This document shows, piece after piece, positions 23,457 to 33,200 of a stretch of 64,000 bases of DNA (the first letter of the stretch is position 1; each line of letters begins with the position of its first letter). The stretch is from Oscillospiraceae bacterium (GTDB lineage: Bacteria > Bacillota > Clostridia > Oscillospirales > Oscillospiraceae), in NCBI GenBank assembly GCA_902778275.1, contig CACYXE010000004.1, positions 1 through 64,000 on the forward strand, in the 5' to 3' direction. A model generated the notes under the pieces. That model saw only the letters and a program-made list of their open reading frames with translations. It ran no database searches and was not told the origin of the DNA. The position numbers and the translations under genes are program-made.

Positions 23457-23490
23457 ACTCAGCCAATCGCAACGTAATAAAAGTGAAAGT

Positions 23491-23512
23491 TCTCTCTCTC
23501 TCTCTCTCTCTC
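23491..23512 (-). repeat. Dinucleotide microsatellite (GA)11
   Basis: Eleven uninterrupted TC units on the plus strand (GA on the coding strand), 22 bases, located between the ATG at 23535 and the body of the downstream membrane protein frame. It is by far the longest simple repeat seen in the window. Confidence 0.97.
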
Positions 23513-23545
23513 TTAAACAACTTAAGTGAAATCATAAAATAAACC

Positions 23546-24130
23546 TCATTTTGCGTTCACTTTGTTGACAAAGGCCCGGAAGCTTTTCAGCGTGGGCAGA
23601 TAGCGCATGAGAGGGAAGCCGATGACGTACAGCACGATCAGCTCGCCCAGGCCCACCCAGGCGCCGTTAATAAGAAACAGGCCAAAGTGCTGAAAGATAT
23701 TCATGCCCTCGTAAGCGCCGGTGATGACTGCGCCCACGATGACGGCGTTGAAAATCACCGGCATGAAGCAAGCCAGCAGTTGGCCGGGGATATAGCTGCG
23801 GGCATCCAGCGAGGCGACAGCCGGATCGGCCAGGGCGCGGCGTGCTCTGCGGCCCAGCCGGGCGGTGATCAGTCCGGCGCCCAGGGTGGCCAGGGATCCG
23901 AAGAGGATGTCAAAGATATTGCCGGTGATGAGGTTTGCCAGAAAACAGCCTGCGAAAAGGCCCCAGGCGGTGCCGGGGAAAAAGTAGGGCAGGATGCAGA
24001 GGGCTTCGGAGACGCGCAGCTGGATGGCGGCGTAGCTGATGGGCGCCAGAGCGATGGTCAAAACGGCGTAAGCCGCGCCCACCACGGCGGCGACTGCAAG
24101 GCTGAGGACAGGGGAGCTGGGCTTGTTCAT
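23546..24130 (-). CDS. queT: Queuosine precursor transporter QueT (ECF S-component)
   Basis: A 194-residue membrane protein with about five helices and the QueT signature (ALAPISYAAIQLRVSEAL, then GLFAGCFLANLITGNIFDI). It imports preQ0/preQ1-type queuosine precursors with the shared ECF module. ATG 24130 follows GGAGGTATCCCCAC. It lies downstream of queH on the same strand with a structured leader between, and its stop overlaps the Shine-Dalgarno region of the phase-variable gene that follows. Confidence 0.9.
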   Translation of the reverse strand: MNKPSSPVLSLAVAAVVGAAYAVLTIALAPISYAAIQLRVSEALCILPYFFPGTAWGLFAGCFLANLITGNIFDILFGSLATLGAGLITARLGRRARRALADPAVASLDARSYIPGQLLACFMPVIFNAVIVGAVITGAYEGMNIFQHFGLFLINGAWVGLGELIVLYVIGFPLMRYLPTLKSFRAFVNKVNAK

Positions 24131-24184
24131 GTGGGGATACCTCCATTTTTTGTTATAGCGGACGGAGGCAGCCCAAGGCACAAG

Positions 24185-24262
24185 ACCGGGCAGAGCCCGG
24201 ACCCATTTTTTGCTCAGCCTCCATCGGCTGACACTGGGTGTGGAAACCAGCGTTTGTTTACT
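24185..24262 (-). promoter_or_regulatory. Candidate preQ1 riboswitch in the queT leader
   Basis: The 150-base gap between queH and queT can fold: GCTG/CAGC and CTGG/CCAG pairings, a CAGCC/GGCTG hairpin, an A-rich stretch GCAAAAAATGGG whose TGGGT can pair back with ACCCA as a pseudoknot, then a CCGGGC/GCCCGG hairpin. An A-rich tail feeding a pseudoknot is the hallmark of preQ1 aptamers, and queT genes of Oscillospirales are known class III clients. The fold is drawn by hand; the class is inferred. Confidence 0.45.
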
Positions 24263-24281
24263 TATTGTATGGGGTGAACGC

Positions 24282-24914
24282 TCAGGGGGCGTTCTGCTCC
24301 CGGGCGGCCCGGTCCCGCAGGGAGAACTCACAGCCGCAGTAGTTTTGCTGATACAGCTCATATTGCCGGGCAAGCTGGGAGGAGCGCATTTCCCGGCCTT
24401 GCTTTTTGAAGTCCGAGGGCAGCCAGGCCACGCCCTCTTCCCGGGCGATCTCCTGTCCCAGCTGATTGATGAGCTGCGCGTTTTTATAGCGGGAGAGGGT
24501 CAGGGTGGTGCAGAAATAGTCAAAGCCGTAGCGCCTGGCCAATCTGGCCGCTTCCCGCAGGCGCAGGCGAAAGCAGACCGCGCAGCGGGCGCCGCCCTCC
24601 GGCTCGTTTTCCAGCCCCTGCACGGACTGCGCATAGCTGTCGTGCTGCCAGGGCTCGGCCAGGACAGTGACCGCATCGGCCAGGCCCATGCGCTCGATCA
24701 GCTGCAGCTGGGTCTGATAGCGTCTGTCGAATTCCTCCTGCGGATAGAGATTCGGGTTATACCACAGGAGCGTCACGTCGAAATACTGCGTCAGATATTC
24801 CAAAACGGAACTGGAACAGGGACCGCAGCAGCTGTGCAGCAGCACGCTGGGTCTGCCCTCGCCCCGGGCGCGGATGATCCGATCCAATTCTTTCTGATAA
24901 TTCGTCTGGCTCAT
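24282..24914 (-). CDS. queH: Epoxyqueuosine reductase QueH
   Basis: A 210-residue member of the DUF208/QueH family, the non-QueG enzyme for the last step of queuosine synthesis in tRNA. Metal-binding Cys are visible: HSCCGPCSS (residues about 27-35), CAVCFRLRL in the middle and NYCGCEFS near the C-terminus. It is followed by queT, a functional pair. ATG 24914 has no Shine-Dalgarno, and an extended -10 box lies only 6 bases upstream, so the mRNA is probably leaderless. Confidence 0.92.
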   Translation of the reverse strand: MSQTNYQKELDRIIRARGEGRPSVLLHSCCGPCSSSVLEYLTQYFDVTLLWYNPNLYPQEEFDRRYQTQLQLIERMGLADAVTVLAEPWQHDSYAQSVQGLENEPEGGARCAVCFRLRLREAARLARRYGFDYFCTTLTLSRYKNAQLINQLGQEIAREEGVAWLPSDFKKQGREMRSSQLARQYELYQQNYCGCEFSLRDRAAREQNAP

Positions 24915-24920
24915 GGCCGC

Positions 24921-24929
24921 AGTATACCA
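24921..24929 (-). promoter_or_regulatory. Extended -10 promoter giving a leaderless queH mRNA
   Basis: On the minus strand TGGTATACT ends 6 bases before the queH ATG, which places the transcription start on or within a base of the start codon. No -35 box with good spacing was seen. Confidence 0.45.
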
Positions 24930-24956
24930 TAGTTCCTTGGAAAAAGCTACAATTTC

Positions 24957-24985
24957 TTGACGGCTTGCCGATCTCGGTATATTAT
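24957..24985 (+). promoter_or_regulatory. Sigma-A promoter for the dCMP deaminase gene
   Basis: TTGACG (24957-24962), 17 bases, TATTAT (24980-24985), 34 bases before the start codon and divergent from queH. Confidence 0.75.
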
Positions 24986-25018
24986 GAAGAAAAACAAGGG
25001 CCACAAGGGGGAAGCTTT

Positions 25019-25501
25019 ATGGATAACCGCACAAGCAAGCAGAACTACTATCTGGACATCGCCGACTCCGTGCTGGAGCGGTCCACCTGCCTGCGCCGCA
25101 AGTACGGCGCCATCATCGTGCGAAATGATGAGATCATCTCCACCGGCTACAACGGCGCGCCCCGGGGCCGCCGCAACTGTACGGATCTGGGTTACTGCAT
25201 GCGGGAGAACCTGCACATCCCCTCCGGTGAGCGCTATGAGCTTTGCCGCAGCGTCCATGCGGAAGCCAACGCCATCATCTCCGCCCCGCGGCGGGATATG
25301 ATCGGTGCCACCATCTATCTGGTGGGGCGGGACGCCAAGACCGGCGAGCTCCTGTCCGACGCCATGTCCTGCTCCATGTGCAAGCGCCAGATCATCAACG
25401 CCGGCATCGACCGGGTGGTGATCCGCATGACGCCTACCGAGTATCGGACCATTCCCGTCAGCGACTGGATCGAGAACGACGACAGTATTTTCCTGCTGTA
25501 A
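25019..25501 (+). CDS. Deoxycytidylate (dCMP) deaminase family protein
   Basis: A 160-residue zinc-dependent deaminase converting dCMP to dUMP for thymidylate synthesis (ComEB/Dctd type). The catalytic motif VHAEANAI supplies the zinc His and proton-shuttle Glu, and CSMCKRQI supplies two Cys ligands. The usual Pro before the first Cys is replaced by Ser. ATG 25019 has an AAGGGGG site; the frame extends upstream without one. It is monocistronic between its own promoter and a terminator. Confidence 0.9.
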   Translation: MDNRTSKQNYYLDIADSVLERSTCLRRKYGAIIVRNDEIISTGYNGAPRGRRNCTDLGYCMRENLHIPSGERYELCRSVHAEANAIISAPRRDMIGATIYLVGRDAKTGELLSDAMSCSMCKRQIINAGIDRVVIRMTPTEYRTIPVSDWIENDDSIFLL

Positions 25502-25513
25502 TTATAATGTATG

Positions 25514-25556
25514 AAAAACAGCGGCAGACTTTGGGTCTGCCGCTGTTGGCGTTTTC
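25514..25556. terminator. Shared terminator after dCMP deaminase and the aminotransferase
   Basis: A perfect 13-bp stem (25517-25529 with 25535-25547) with an A-run left and GTTTTC right, between two convergent stops. Confidence 0.85.
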
Positions 25557-25559
25557 GGA

Positions 25560-26753
25560 TCAGTGGGTGGCGTTGTACTTCTCGATGGCCACGGCGAGGA
25601 TCTCCATAGCCCGCTCCAGATCCTGGCAATTGATGGTATAGGCCATGCGGACCTCGTTCTTGCCCTTGCCGGGGGTGCTGTAGAAGGGCTCGCCGCAGGC
25701 GAACATCACCGTGTCGCCCTTGTCGTCAAACTCCCGCAGCAGCCAATACTGGAAGGTGTCAGCGTCGTCGATGGGCAGGGCGGCCATCACGTAGAAGGCG
25801 CCCTTGGGCTCCCGGCAGACCACGCCGGGGATCTTCTTCAGGCAGCGCATCAGCGTGTCGCGCCGGGCCTTGTACTCCTCCCGGACCTCGTCGAAATAGC
25901 TGGGATCCAGATCGTAAAGGGCGGCGGAGGCCACCTGATCCACCGTGGCCGAGCACAGACGGCACTGGCACCATTTCATGGCCTGGGCCATGAAGTCCGC
26001 GTTCTTGGAGATCAGCATGCCCACACGGGCGCCGCAGGCGGAAAAGCGCTTGGACACAGAGTCGATGACGATCACGTTGTCCTCGTAGCCCTTGAACTGC
26101 AGGGCGCTCATCAGCGGCTCGCCGCCGTAGACGAACTCCCGGTAGACCTCGTCGCAGATGATGAACAGGTCATGCTCTTTGGCGATGTCCAGCATCAGCT
26201 TCAGCTCGTCCTCGGTGAGCACCGCGCCGGTGGGGTTGCCGGGGTTGGAGATGAGGATGGCGCGGGTATGCTCGTTGATCTCCTTCTCCACCCGCTCGCG
26301 CACGGCGTAGCGGTAGCCCTCCTCGGGGCTGGTGGTGATGGGGTGGACCCTGGCGCCGGCCAGAGTCACGGAGGTATGGTAGTTGGGGTAATAGGGCTCC
26401 GGTACCAGCAGCTCGTCCCCGTCGTCCAGCAGGGTGGCCATGGTCATCTGCAGGGCCTCGCTGCCGCCGCTGGTGGGCAGGATCTGAGCGCGGCTCAGCT
26501 CCACGCCGAGGCGGGCATAGTACTTGCGCACGGCGTCCAGCAGCTCGGGCACGCCGCCGGAGGGCGCATAAGCCAGGACCGGCTGGTTGAAGGCCTTCAG
26601 CGCGTCATAGAAGGCGGTAGGTGTCAGGATATCAGGCTGGCCGATGTTCAGATGATAGATCTTCTTGCCGGCCTCAACAGCCTTGGCGGCTTCACCGTTG
26701 AACTTCCGCATGGGAGAAAGGCCGCATTGTTCCATTTTAGATGAAAATTTCAC
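25560..26753 (-). CDS. Class I/II pyridoxal-phosphate aminotransferase
   Basis: A 397-residue fold-type I aminotransferase. NPGNPTGAVL (near 170), the Asp of CDEVYREF (near 205) and the Schiff-base Lys in SVSKRFSACGARVG (near 240) are all present. The sequence is closest in feel to aspartate or aromatic aminotransferases, but specificity cannot be read. The start is GTG at 26753 with AGGGGG 8 bases upstream. It is monocistronic, convergent with the dCMP deaminase gene and divergent from addB. Confidence 0.88.
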   Translation of the reverse strand: MKFSSKMEQCGLSPMRKFNGEAAKAVEAGKKIYHLNIGQPDILTPTAFYDALKAFNQPVLAYAPSGGVPELLDAVRKYYARLGVELSRAQILPTSGGSEALQMTMATLLDDGDELLVPEPYYPNYHTSVTLAGARVHPITTSPEEGYRYAVRERVEKEINEHTRAILISNPGNPTGAVLTEDELKLMLDIAKEHDLFIICDEVYREFVYGGEPLMSALQFKGYEDNVIVIDSVSKRFSACGARVGMLISKNADFMAQAMKWCQCRLCSATVDQVASAALYDLDPSYFDEVREEYKARRDTLMRCLKKIPGVVCREPKGAFYVMAALPIDDADTFQYWLLREFDDKGDTVMFACGEPFYSTPGKGKNEVRMAYTINCQDLERAMEILAVAIEKYNATH

Positions 26754-26853
26754 ACAATTACCCCCTGTTCGTTTTTTGATGCTGTTACTTTATCACTTTC
26801 AGAGGCCGGAATCAATAGCCCATGAAAAAATCCGGCACTTTGTTTGGCACGGC

Positions 26854-26882
26854 TTGCGCGGGCAAGGGGGATTTGGTAAAAT
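26854..26882 (+). promoter_or_regulatory. Sigma-A promoter for addB-addA
   Basis: TTGCGC (26854-26859), 17 bases, TAAAAT (26877-26882), 49 bases before addB. Confidence 0.6.
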
Positions 26883-26930
26883 ACAATAAATATATTGAAG
26901 CGACATCATGGGTGAGAAGGAGGGAGAGAC

Positions 26931-29900
26931 ATGCTGCGTTTGATCCTGGGAAAGGCCGGCGCGGGCAAGACCGCCGCTGTGATCGAGGAGATCCGGCAGG
27001 CGGCGGCGCGGCGGCAGGGCGGCAATCTGCTGCTGGTGCCGGAGCAGTACAGCCATGAGGCGGAGCGGGAGCTGTGCCTGAAATGCGGCGACAGCCTGTC
27101 CCTCTATGCGGAGGTGTTCAGCTTTACGGGCCTGGCCCGGCGCGTTCTGCAGCAGCAGGGCGGCGGCGCGGCCCAGTTCCTGGACAAGGGCGGCAGGCTC
27201 CTGTGCATGGCTCTGGCCCTGCGCCAGGTGGGGCCCAGGCTTCGTATCTATTCCGCGGCCCAGCGGAAGGCAGAGCTGCAGGTCATGCTGCTGCAGGCCG
27301 TCGATGAAATGAAGGCCGCCTGCGTTACGCCCGAGATGCTGGAGGCCGCGGCGGAGGCCTGCGGCGACGGCCTGGGGGACAAGCTGGGGGATCTGGCGCT
27401 GATTAGCGCCGCCTACGACGCGGTGGCGGCGCAAGGCCACGCCGACCCCATGGATCGGCTGAGCGTCCTGGCCGGGCAGATCCCGGACAGCGGCTTCGGA
27501 CCGGATACCCACGTGTATGTGGACGGCTTCATCGACTTCACCGCCCAGGAGCGGGCGGTGCTCAGCGCCCTGCTGCGCAAGGGCGTGCAGCTGACCGTAT
27601 GCATGACGGTGGATGACTTGCAGGGAAACAATGAGATCTACGCCCTGTCCCGTATCGCCGCCCGCCGCCTGCTGGCGGAAGCCGGGGAACTGGGGCTGGA
27701 GGTCGTCATCGAGCATATGGAGGGCGACGGCAAGGACGAGGCGCTTCGCTTTCTCGCGGACAATCTGTTCAGCTATTCCGCCGTCCGCTACGACGGGGAC
27801 ACGGCTCCGGTACGCCTGTACGCCGCCGAGAACGTGACGGCGGAATGTGAGTTTGCCGCGGCCCGCGCCCTGGAGCTGGTGCGGGATACCGGCTGCCGCT
27901 GGCGGGATATCGCCCTGGCGATCCGGGGCTTTGAGGACTACCGCGGTACCTTGGAGAGCGTGTTCCGCCACTATGGCGTGCCCCTGTTTACCGCCCGCCG
28001 CAGCGAGCTGCTGTCCAAGCCCTTGCCCCTGTTGATCGCGCTGAGCTATGAGATCGTGGGCGGCGGCTGGGACGTGGACGACGTGATCAGCTACATGCGC
28101 ACAGGGCTGGCCGGGCTGGACCCGGCAGAGTGCGACGTGCTGGCGGACTATATCTTCAAGTGGCAGCTGCGGGGCAGCGCCTGGGAGCGGACGGGCGACT
28201 GGCGGCAGCACCCGGCGGGCTACGGCGCGGATTACGACGAGGCCGCCGAGGAAAAGCTGAAGCAGATCAACGCCCTGCGCCGCCGTCTGGCGGGGCCGCT
28301 GCTGGCCTTCCAGCGGCAGGGCCGGGAGGCGGACACCGCCGAACAGCAGGCCGCCGCCCTGGCGGAGCTGTTCCGGCGGATGAAGCTGCCCGAGCAGCTG
28401 AGCGCCCGGGCGGAGGCTCTGAATGCCCGGGGACAGGAGACCCTGGCCGGAGAGTACCGGCAGCTGTGGGAGCTGATCGTCTCCGCGCTGGAGCAGTGCG
28501 CCGCCATCCTGGGCGATACGGAAATGGACATGGCGGGCTTCGGCAGCCTGTTCACTCTGATGCTGTCCCAGTATGACGTGGGCGTGATCCCCGTGTCCCT
28601 GGACCGGGTCTCCGCCGGCGACTTTGACCGGATGCGCCGCCGCAGCATCAGGCACCTGATCGTGCTGGGCTGCAGCGACGACCGGCTGCCCCCCACCCAG
28701 GAGAGCAGGGGCGTCTTCTCCGAGGAGGAGCGGCAGCGCCTGCTGGAAATGGAGATCGACCTGGGGGCGGGCGAAAGCGAGCTGTGGCGGGAATTTTCCC
28801 TGATCTACAACTGCCTGACCCTGCCGTCGGACAGTCTGGACCTGTGTTATGCCCGCTGCGGCGCAGACGGCGAACGGCAGCGGCCGGCTTTCGTGTTCAA
28901 CCGGGCCCGGGCCCTGTTCGATCGGGAAGCGGAAAACGTGCAGACGGAACAGCTGCGCCTTTCCGCGCCCGCTCCGGCGCTGACCCTGGCCGCCCACGCG
29001 GTGCGCGGCGGCAGCGGCGCGGCCCAGGCCGCGGCGGACTATTTCCGCGCCCGGCAGCCGGAGCGCTTTGCCCGGCTGGAGGTCGCGGCCCAAATGAGCC
29101 GCGGGCGTCTGTCTCCCGCGGGGGTGGAGGCGCTGTACGGCAGACGCCCGCGGCTGAGCGCCTCCCGGATCGATAAATTTGCCTCCTGCAAATTTGCCTA
29201 CTTCTGCCAGTACGGGCTGCGGGCCAAGCCCTATGAGCCCGCGGGCTTCCACCCGCCGGAGATCGGCACCTTCATGCACTACGTGCTGGAAAACACGGCC
29301 CGCCAGGTCAAGGACCTGGGCGGCTTTGCCGCGGTCTCGGACGAGACGCTCGGGCAGATTACCGACCGCTGGGTGGAGACCTACGTCCACGAGGAGCTGA
29401 ACGATTTTCAGGAAAAGAGCAGCCGCTTCGTCTACCTGTTCCGCCGCCTCTGCGGCGACGTGCACCGGGTGGTCGCGGACATGGCCGGGGAGCTGCGCCG
29501 CTCGGATTTCGAGCCCCTGGACTTCGAGCTGGACTTTTCCAAGGCCAGCGACATGCGGCCCCTGGAGCTGGGCGAGGGACAGGAGGCCATGACCCTCACC
29601 GGCATCGCCGACCGGGTGGACGGCTGGCTCCATAAGGGGCAGCTGTATCTGCGGGTGGTGGACTACAAGACCGGACGCAAAAAATTCAGCCTGTCCGAGG
29701 TGTGGTACGGCATGGGCCTGCAGATGCTGTTGTATCTGTTCGCCCTGGGCGAGGACGGACAGAGCCGCTACGGTGCGGAGGTCATCCCGGCGGGCGTGAT
29801 GTACGTGCCCGCCCGCAATGCCCTGCTCTCTCTGCAGAAGGATCTGAGCGAGGAAGAGGCGGAGAAAAAACGGGGCGAGGAGCTGCGCCGCAGCGGCCTG

Positions 29901-30260
29901 GTCCTGGACGACGCCGACCTCATCGAGGCCTGGGAGAAGGGCGCGGACAAGCGGTATATCCCGGTAAAATTCCGCGCGGGCAAACCCGCCGGAGATTCCC
30001 TGGCCACGGCGGAGCGGCTTGGGCTGCTGGCGGAGCATATCCGCAAGACCCTGGCCGGTATGGCCGAGCAGCTGCACCGGGGCAGCATCGCGGCGGATCC
30101 CTATTACCGCAGCCAGCAGGAGAACGCCTGCCTGAACTGCGACTATTTTGCCGCCTGTCATTTCAGCGAGGGCGAAAACGGCGAGAGCAGCCGCTTTATG
30201 CCCAAGCTCTCGGAAAACAAGGTCTGGGGCCTGCTGGAAGGAGGCGAGGACCGTGCGTGA
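26931..30260 (+). CDS. addB: ATP-dependent helicase/nuclease subunit B
   Basis: A 1109-residue partner of AddA in double-strand-break resection, the Bacillota counterpart of RecBCD. Walker A GKAGAGKT is at residues 7-14. The C-terminal RecB-type nuclease has GIADRVDGW and VVDYKTG, and the Fe-S staple is formed by a Cys near 752 and the CLNCDYFAAC cluster near 1066-1075. ATG 26931 has GGAGGGAGA. Its stop overlaps the GTG start of addA by 8 bases, which should enforce balanced synthesis. Confidence 0.95.
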   Translation: MLRLILGKAGAGKTAAVIEEIRQAAARRQGGNLLLVPEQYSHEAERELCLKCGDSLSLYAEVFSFTGLARRVLQQQGGGAAQFLDKGGRLLCMALALRQVGPRLRIYSAAQRKAELQVMLLQAVDEMKAACVTPEMLEAAAEACGDGLGDKLGDLALISAAYDAVAAQGHADPMDRLSVLAGQIPDSGFGPDTHVYVDGFIDFTAQERAVLSALLRKGVQLTVCMTVDDLQGNNEIYALSRIAARRLLAEAGELGLEVVIEHMEGDGKDEALRFLADNLFSYSAVRYDGDTAPVRLYAAENVTAECEFAAARALELVRDTGCRWRDIALAIRGFEDYRGTLESVFRHYGVPLFTARRSELLSKPLPLLIALSYEIVGGGWDVDDVISYMRTGLAGLDPAECDVLADYIFKWQLRGSAWERTGDWRQHPAGYGADYDEAAEEKLKQINALRRRLAGPLLAFQRQGREADTAEQQAAALAELFRRMKLPEQLSARAEALNARGQETLAGEYRQLWELIVSALEQCAAILGDTEMDMAGFGSLFTLMLSQYDVGVIPVSLDRVSAGDFDRMRRRSIRHLIVLGCSDDRLPPTQESRGVFSEEERQRLLEMEIDLGAGESELWREFSLIYNCLTLPSDSLDLCYARCGADGERQRPAFVFNRARALFDREAENVQTEQLRLSAPAPALTLAAHAVRGGSGAAQAAADYFRARQPERFARLEVAAQMSRGRLSPAGVEALYGRRPRLSASRIDKFASCKFAYFCQYGLRAKPYEPAGFHPPEIGTFMHYVLENTARQVKDLGGFAAVSDETLGQITDRWVETYVHEELNDFQEKSSRFVYLFRRLCGDVHRVVADMAGELRRSDFEPLDFELDFSKASDMRPLELGEGQEAMTLTGIADRVDGWLHKGQLYLRVVDYKTGRKKFSLSEVWYGMGLQMLLYLFALGEDGQSRYGAEVIPAGVMYVPARNALLSLQKDLSEEEAEKKRGEELRRSGLVLDDADLIEAWEKGADKRYIPVKFRAGKPAGDSLATAERLGLLAEHIRKTLAGMAEQLHRGSIAADPYYRSQQENACLNCDYFAACHFSEGENGESSRFMPKLSENKVWGLLEGGEDRA

Positions 30261-33200
30261 ATTCAAAGCCACCCCCGCCCAGGCTGCGGCCATTCGGAGC
30301 CGGGGCAGTGCCGTTCTGGTGTCCGCCGGCGCGGGCAGCGGCAAGACCAAGGTACTCACCGAGCGGTTGATGGCTTATCTCTGCGACCCGGAAGAGGCGG
30401 CGGATCTGGACAGCTTCCTGGTCATCACCTTTACCCGGGCGGCCGCCGGCGAGCTGAAGGGCCGGATCATGGAGGAACTGGCGGCGGCGCTGGCTGCCGA
30501 TCCGGGCAACCGCCGTCTGCGCCGGCAGAGCGCCCTGTGCCGCCGGGCGCAGATCGGCACCATCCACAGCTTCTGCGCTTCCCTGCTGCGGGAACACAGC
30601 CACCTGGCGGGCCTGTCCCCGGACTTCAAAATCGTGGACGAGGACCGGGCGGCGGCCATGAAGGCGGCGGCCATGGAACGCACCCTGGAGGCCTGTTATG
30701 ACAAACCGGAGGCCCATCCGGGCTTCCTGGCTTTGGCGGACACCGTGGGCGCGGGCCGGGATGACCGGCGGCTGGCGGAGCTGACGCTGAACCTGCATGA
30801 GAAGATGCAGTGTCATGCCAGGCCGGAGCGCTGGGCGCGCGAGCAGGTGGAGCTGCTGCGCTCCGGGGCCAACGACGCCGGGGAGACGCCCTGGGGCGCG
30901 GAGATCCTGGAGCGCGCCCGGCAGAGCTCTGCCTATTGGAGCGGCGAGATGGAGAGCCTGCTGGCCGAGATCGCCGCGGACGACAAGATGAACAAGGCCT
31001 ATCTGCCCAGCTTTTCCGAGACGGCGGACGCCCTGCGGGAGCTTCGGCGGTGTATAGAACTCGGGTGGGATCGGGCGCGCAGCTGCTTCCCCATTCCCTT
31101 CCCCACCCTGGGGAAACTGATGAAGCCGGAGGATCCGGCTCTGGCCGAGCGGGTGAAGGCCCGCCGCACAGCCTGCAAAAAAGCCATGACGACCCTGGAG
31201 GCCACGCTTTACGCTCCCTCGGCGCAGCTGCTGGCGGAGATGGCCCACACGGAGCCTGCCATGAGCGCCCTGCTGGAGCTGGCGCTGGCCTTCGACCGGG
31301 AGTATGCCCGGGAGAAGCGCCGCACGGGGCTGCTGGACTACGCGGATTTGGAGCATATGTCCGCGGCGCTGCTGACGGACGAGGAGGACCGGCCCACGGA
31401 GCTGGCCCGACAGATCAGCCGGCGCTATACGGAAATCATGGTGGACGAATATCAGGACGTGAGCCAGGTGCAGGACACCATTTTCCGGGCGGTGTCCCGG
31501 GAGGGGACAAACCTGTTCCTGGTGGGCGACGTCAAGCAGTCCATCTACCGCTTCCGCCTGGCGGACCCGGGGATCTTTACGGAGAAGTATCTCCGCTATC
31601 GGGATGCGGAACTGGCTTCGGAGGGTGAGGCCCGGCGGATCATGCTGCAGGAAAATTTCCGCTCCCGGCGGGAGATCCTGGAGGGTGCCAACACGGTGTT
31701 TTCCCTGTGTATGTCCCGCGCCCTGGGGGATATCGACTATGACGAAAACGCGGCGCTGCACTACGGGGCCGATTATACGGGCGAAGTCCCGGTGCCGGAG
31801 CTGCTGCTCCTGCGCCTGTCCGCAGCGGCGGACGAAGAGGAGACGCCGGACAAGACCGCTCTGGAGGCAAACCTGGTCGCCCGGCAGATCCGGGAACTGA
31901 TGGACAGCGGCGTTACGATCCGAGACGACAAGGTGACCCGCCCCCTGCAATATGGGGACATCGCCATTCTGCTGCGCTCCCCCGGGCCGGTCGGCGGGAT
32001 CTACCGCCGGGCCCTGGCGGCCCAGGGACTGCCGGTGGCGGCCGGGCAGGGCATGGGCTTTTTCCAGTCGGTGGAGATCTCCACGCTGATGTCCATACTG
32101 GCCATTCTGGACGACCCCCATCAGGATATCCCGCTGATCGCGGTACTGCGCTCGCCGGTGTTCGGCTTCAGCGCGGACGAGCTGTCTCAGATCCGTGTCT
32201 GCGACACTTCGGTGGATTTCTGTACGGCGCTGACGCTTAGGGGCGAAACCGACGAAAAGGTCAGGGATTTTCTGCAGCTTCTGGAGCGGCTGCGTCTGGC
32301 GGCGCCCGACCTGAGCGCCGCGGAGCTGGTGTGGCGGCTGCTGGAGGAGCTGGATATGCTGGCCGTGTGCAGCGCCATGAGCGATGGCGCCCAGCGGCGC
32401 GCCCGGCTTATGGAGTTGATCGGCCTGTCGGAGCGCTTTGAGAGCAGCGGCTATCGGGGGCTGCACCGCTTCGTGCTGTGGCTGCGGCGTCTGGCGGACA
32501 AGGGCCAGGAGCCGGACCAGGGCGAGGCGGGCGAGGCCGTTCAGATCCTGTCGGTGCACAAGTCCAAGGGCCTGGAGTTTCCCGTGGTCTTCCTCTGCGA
32601 TACCGCCCGGCGCTTCAACCGGCAGGACAGCCGGGACACCGTACTGGTGCACCCGCAGCTGGGCCTGGGGCCCAAGCTGACGGACCTGCAGCGGCGGGTG
32701 GAGTATCCCACCCTGGCCCGCAACGCCATCCGGCTGCGGCTGGAGCGGGAGATGCTCTCCGAGGAGCTGCGGCTGCTGTATGTGGCCATGACCCGGGCCA
32801 AGGAGCGGCTGTATCTGACGGCCGCTGTAAAGGACCCGGAGGGCCTGATGGAGAAAAGCCAGAATGCGGTCTCCGTGCCTATGGCGGCGGAGGTACTGGC
32901 CCAGGCGGCTTCACCGCTGCAGTGGCTGGTCAGCGCCTGCCTCGCGGACGGCCAGCGGCATCTCCGCATACGCATCTGCGAGGCGGAAGCGGCGGTGGCT
33001 GGAGAGGAACAGGCGACGGAAGGGACGGAAGCCGACGAGGCCGTGGCGGCGGAGCTGCACCGCCGGCTGGCGTTCCGCTACCCCCACAAAGACGCGGTGT
33101 CTCTGCCATCCAAAGTAACGGCCACGGAGCTGAAGGGCCGGGCAGAGGCGGACGAGGACGCCGAGCCTATGGTGCCGCCGCGAAAAACACAGTTCCGGAT

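Noticed and set aside
26799-30359. A very long minus-strand open frame opposite addB (over 1100 codons).
   Set aside because: It is a GC-rich antisense shadow: no start site, His/Gln/Arg-rich product, and addB on the other strand is fully conserved. The same applies to long antisense frames opposite the ABC genes, addA, the 38-kb flavoprotein and tex.
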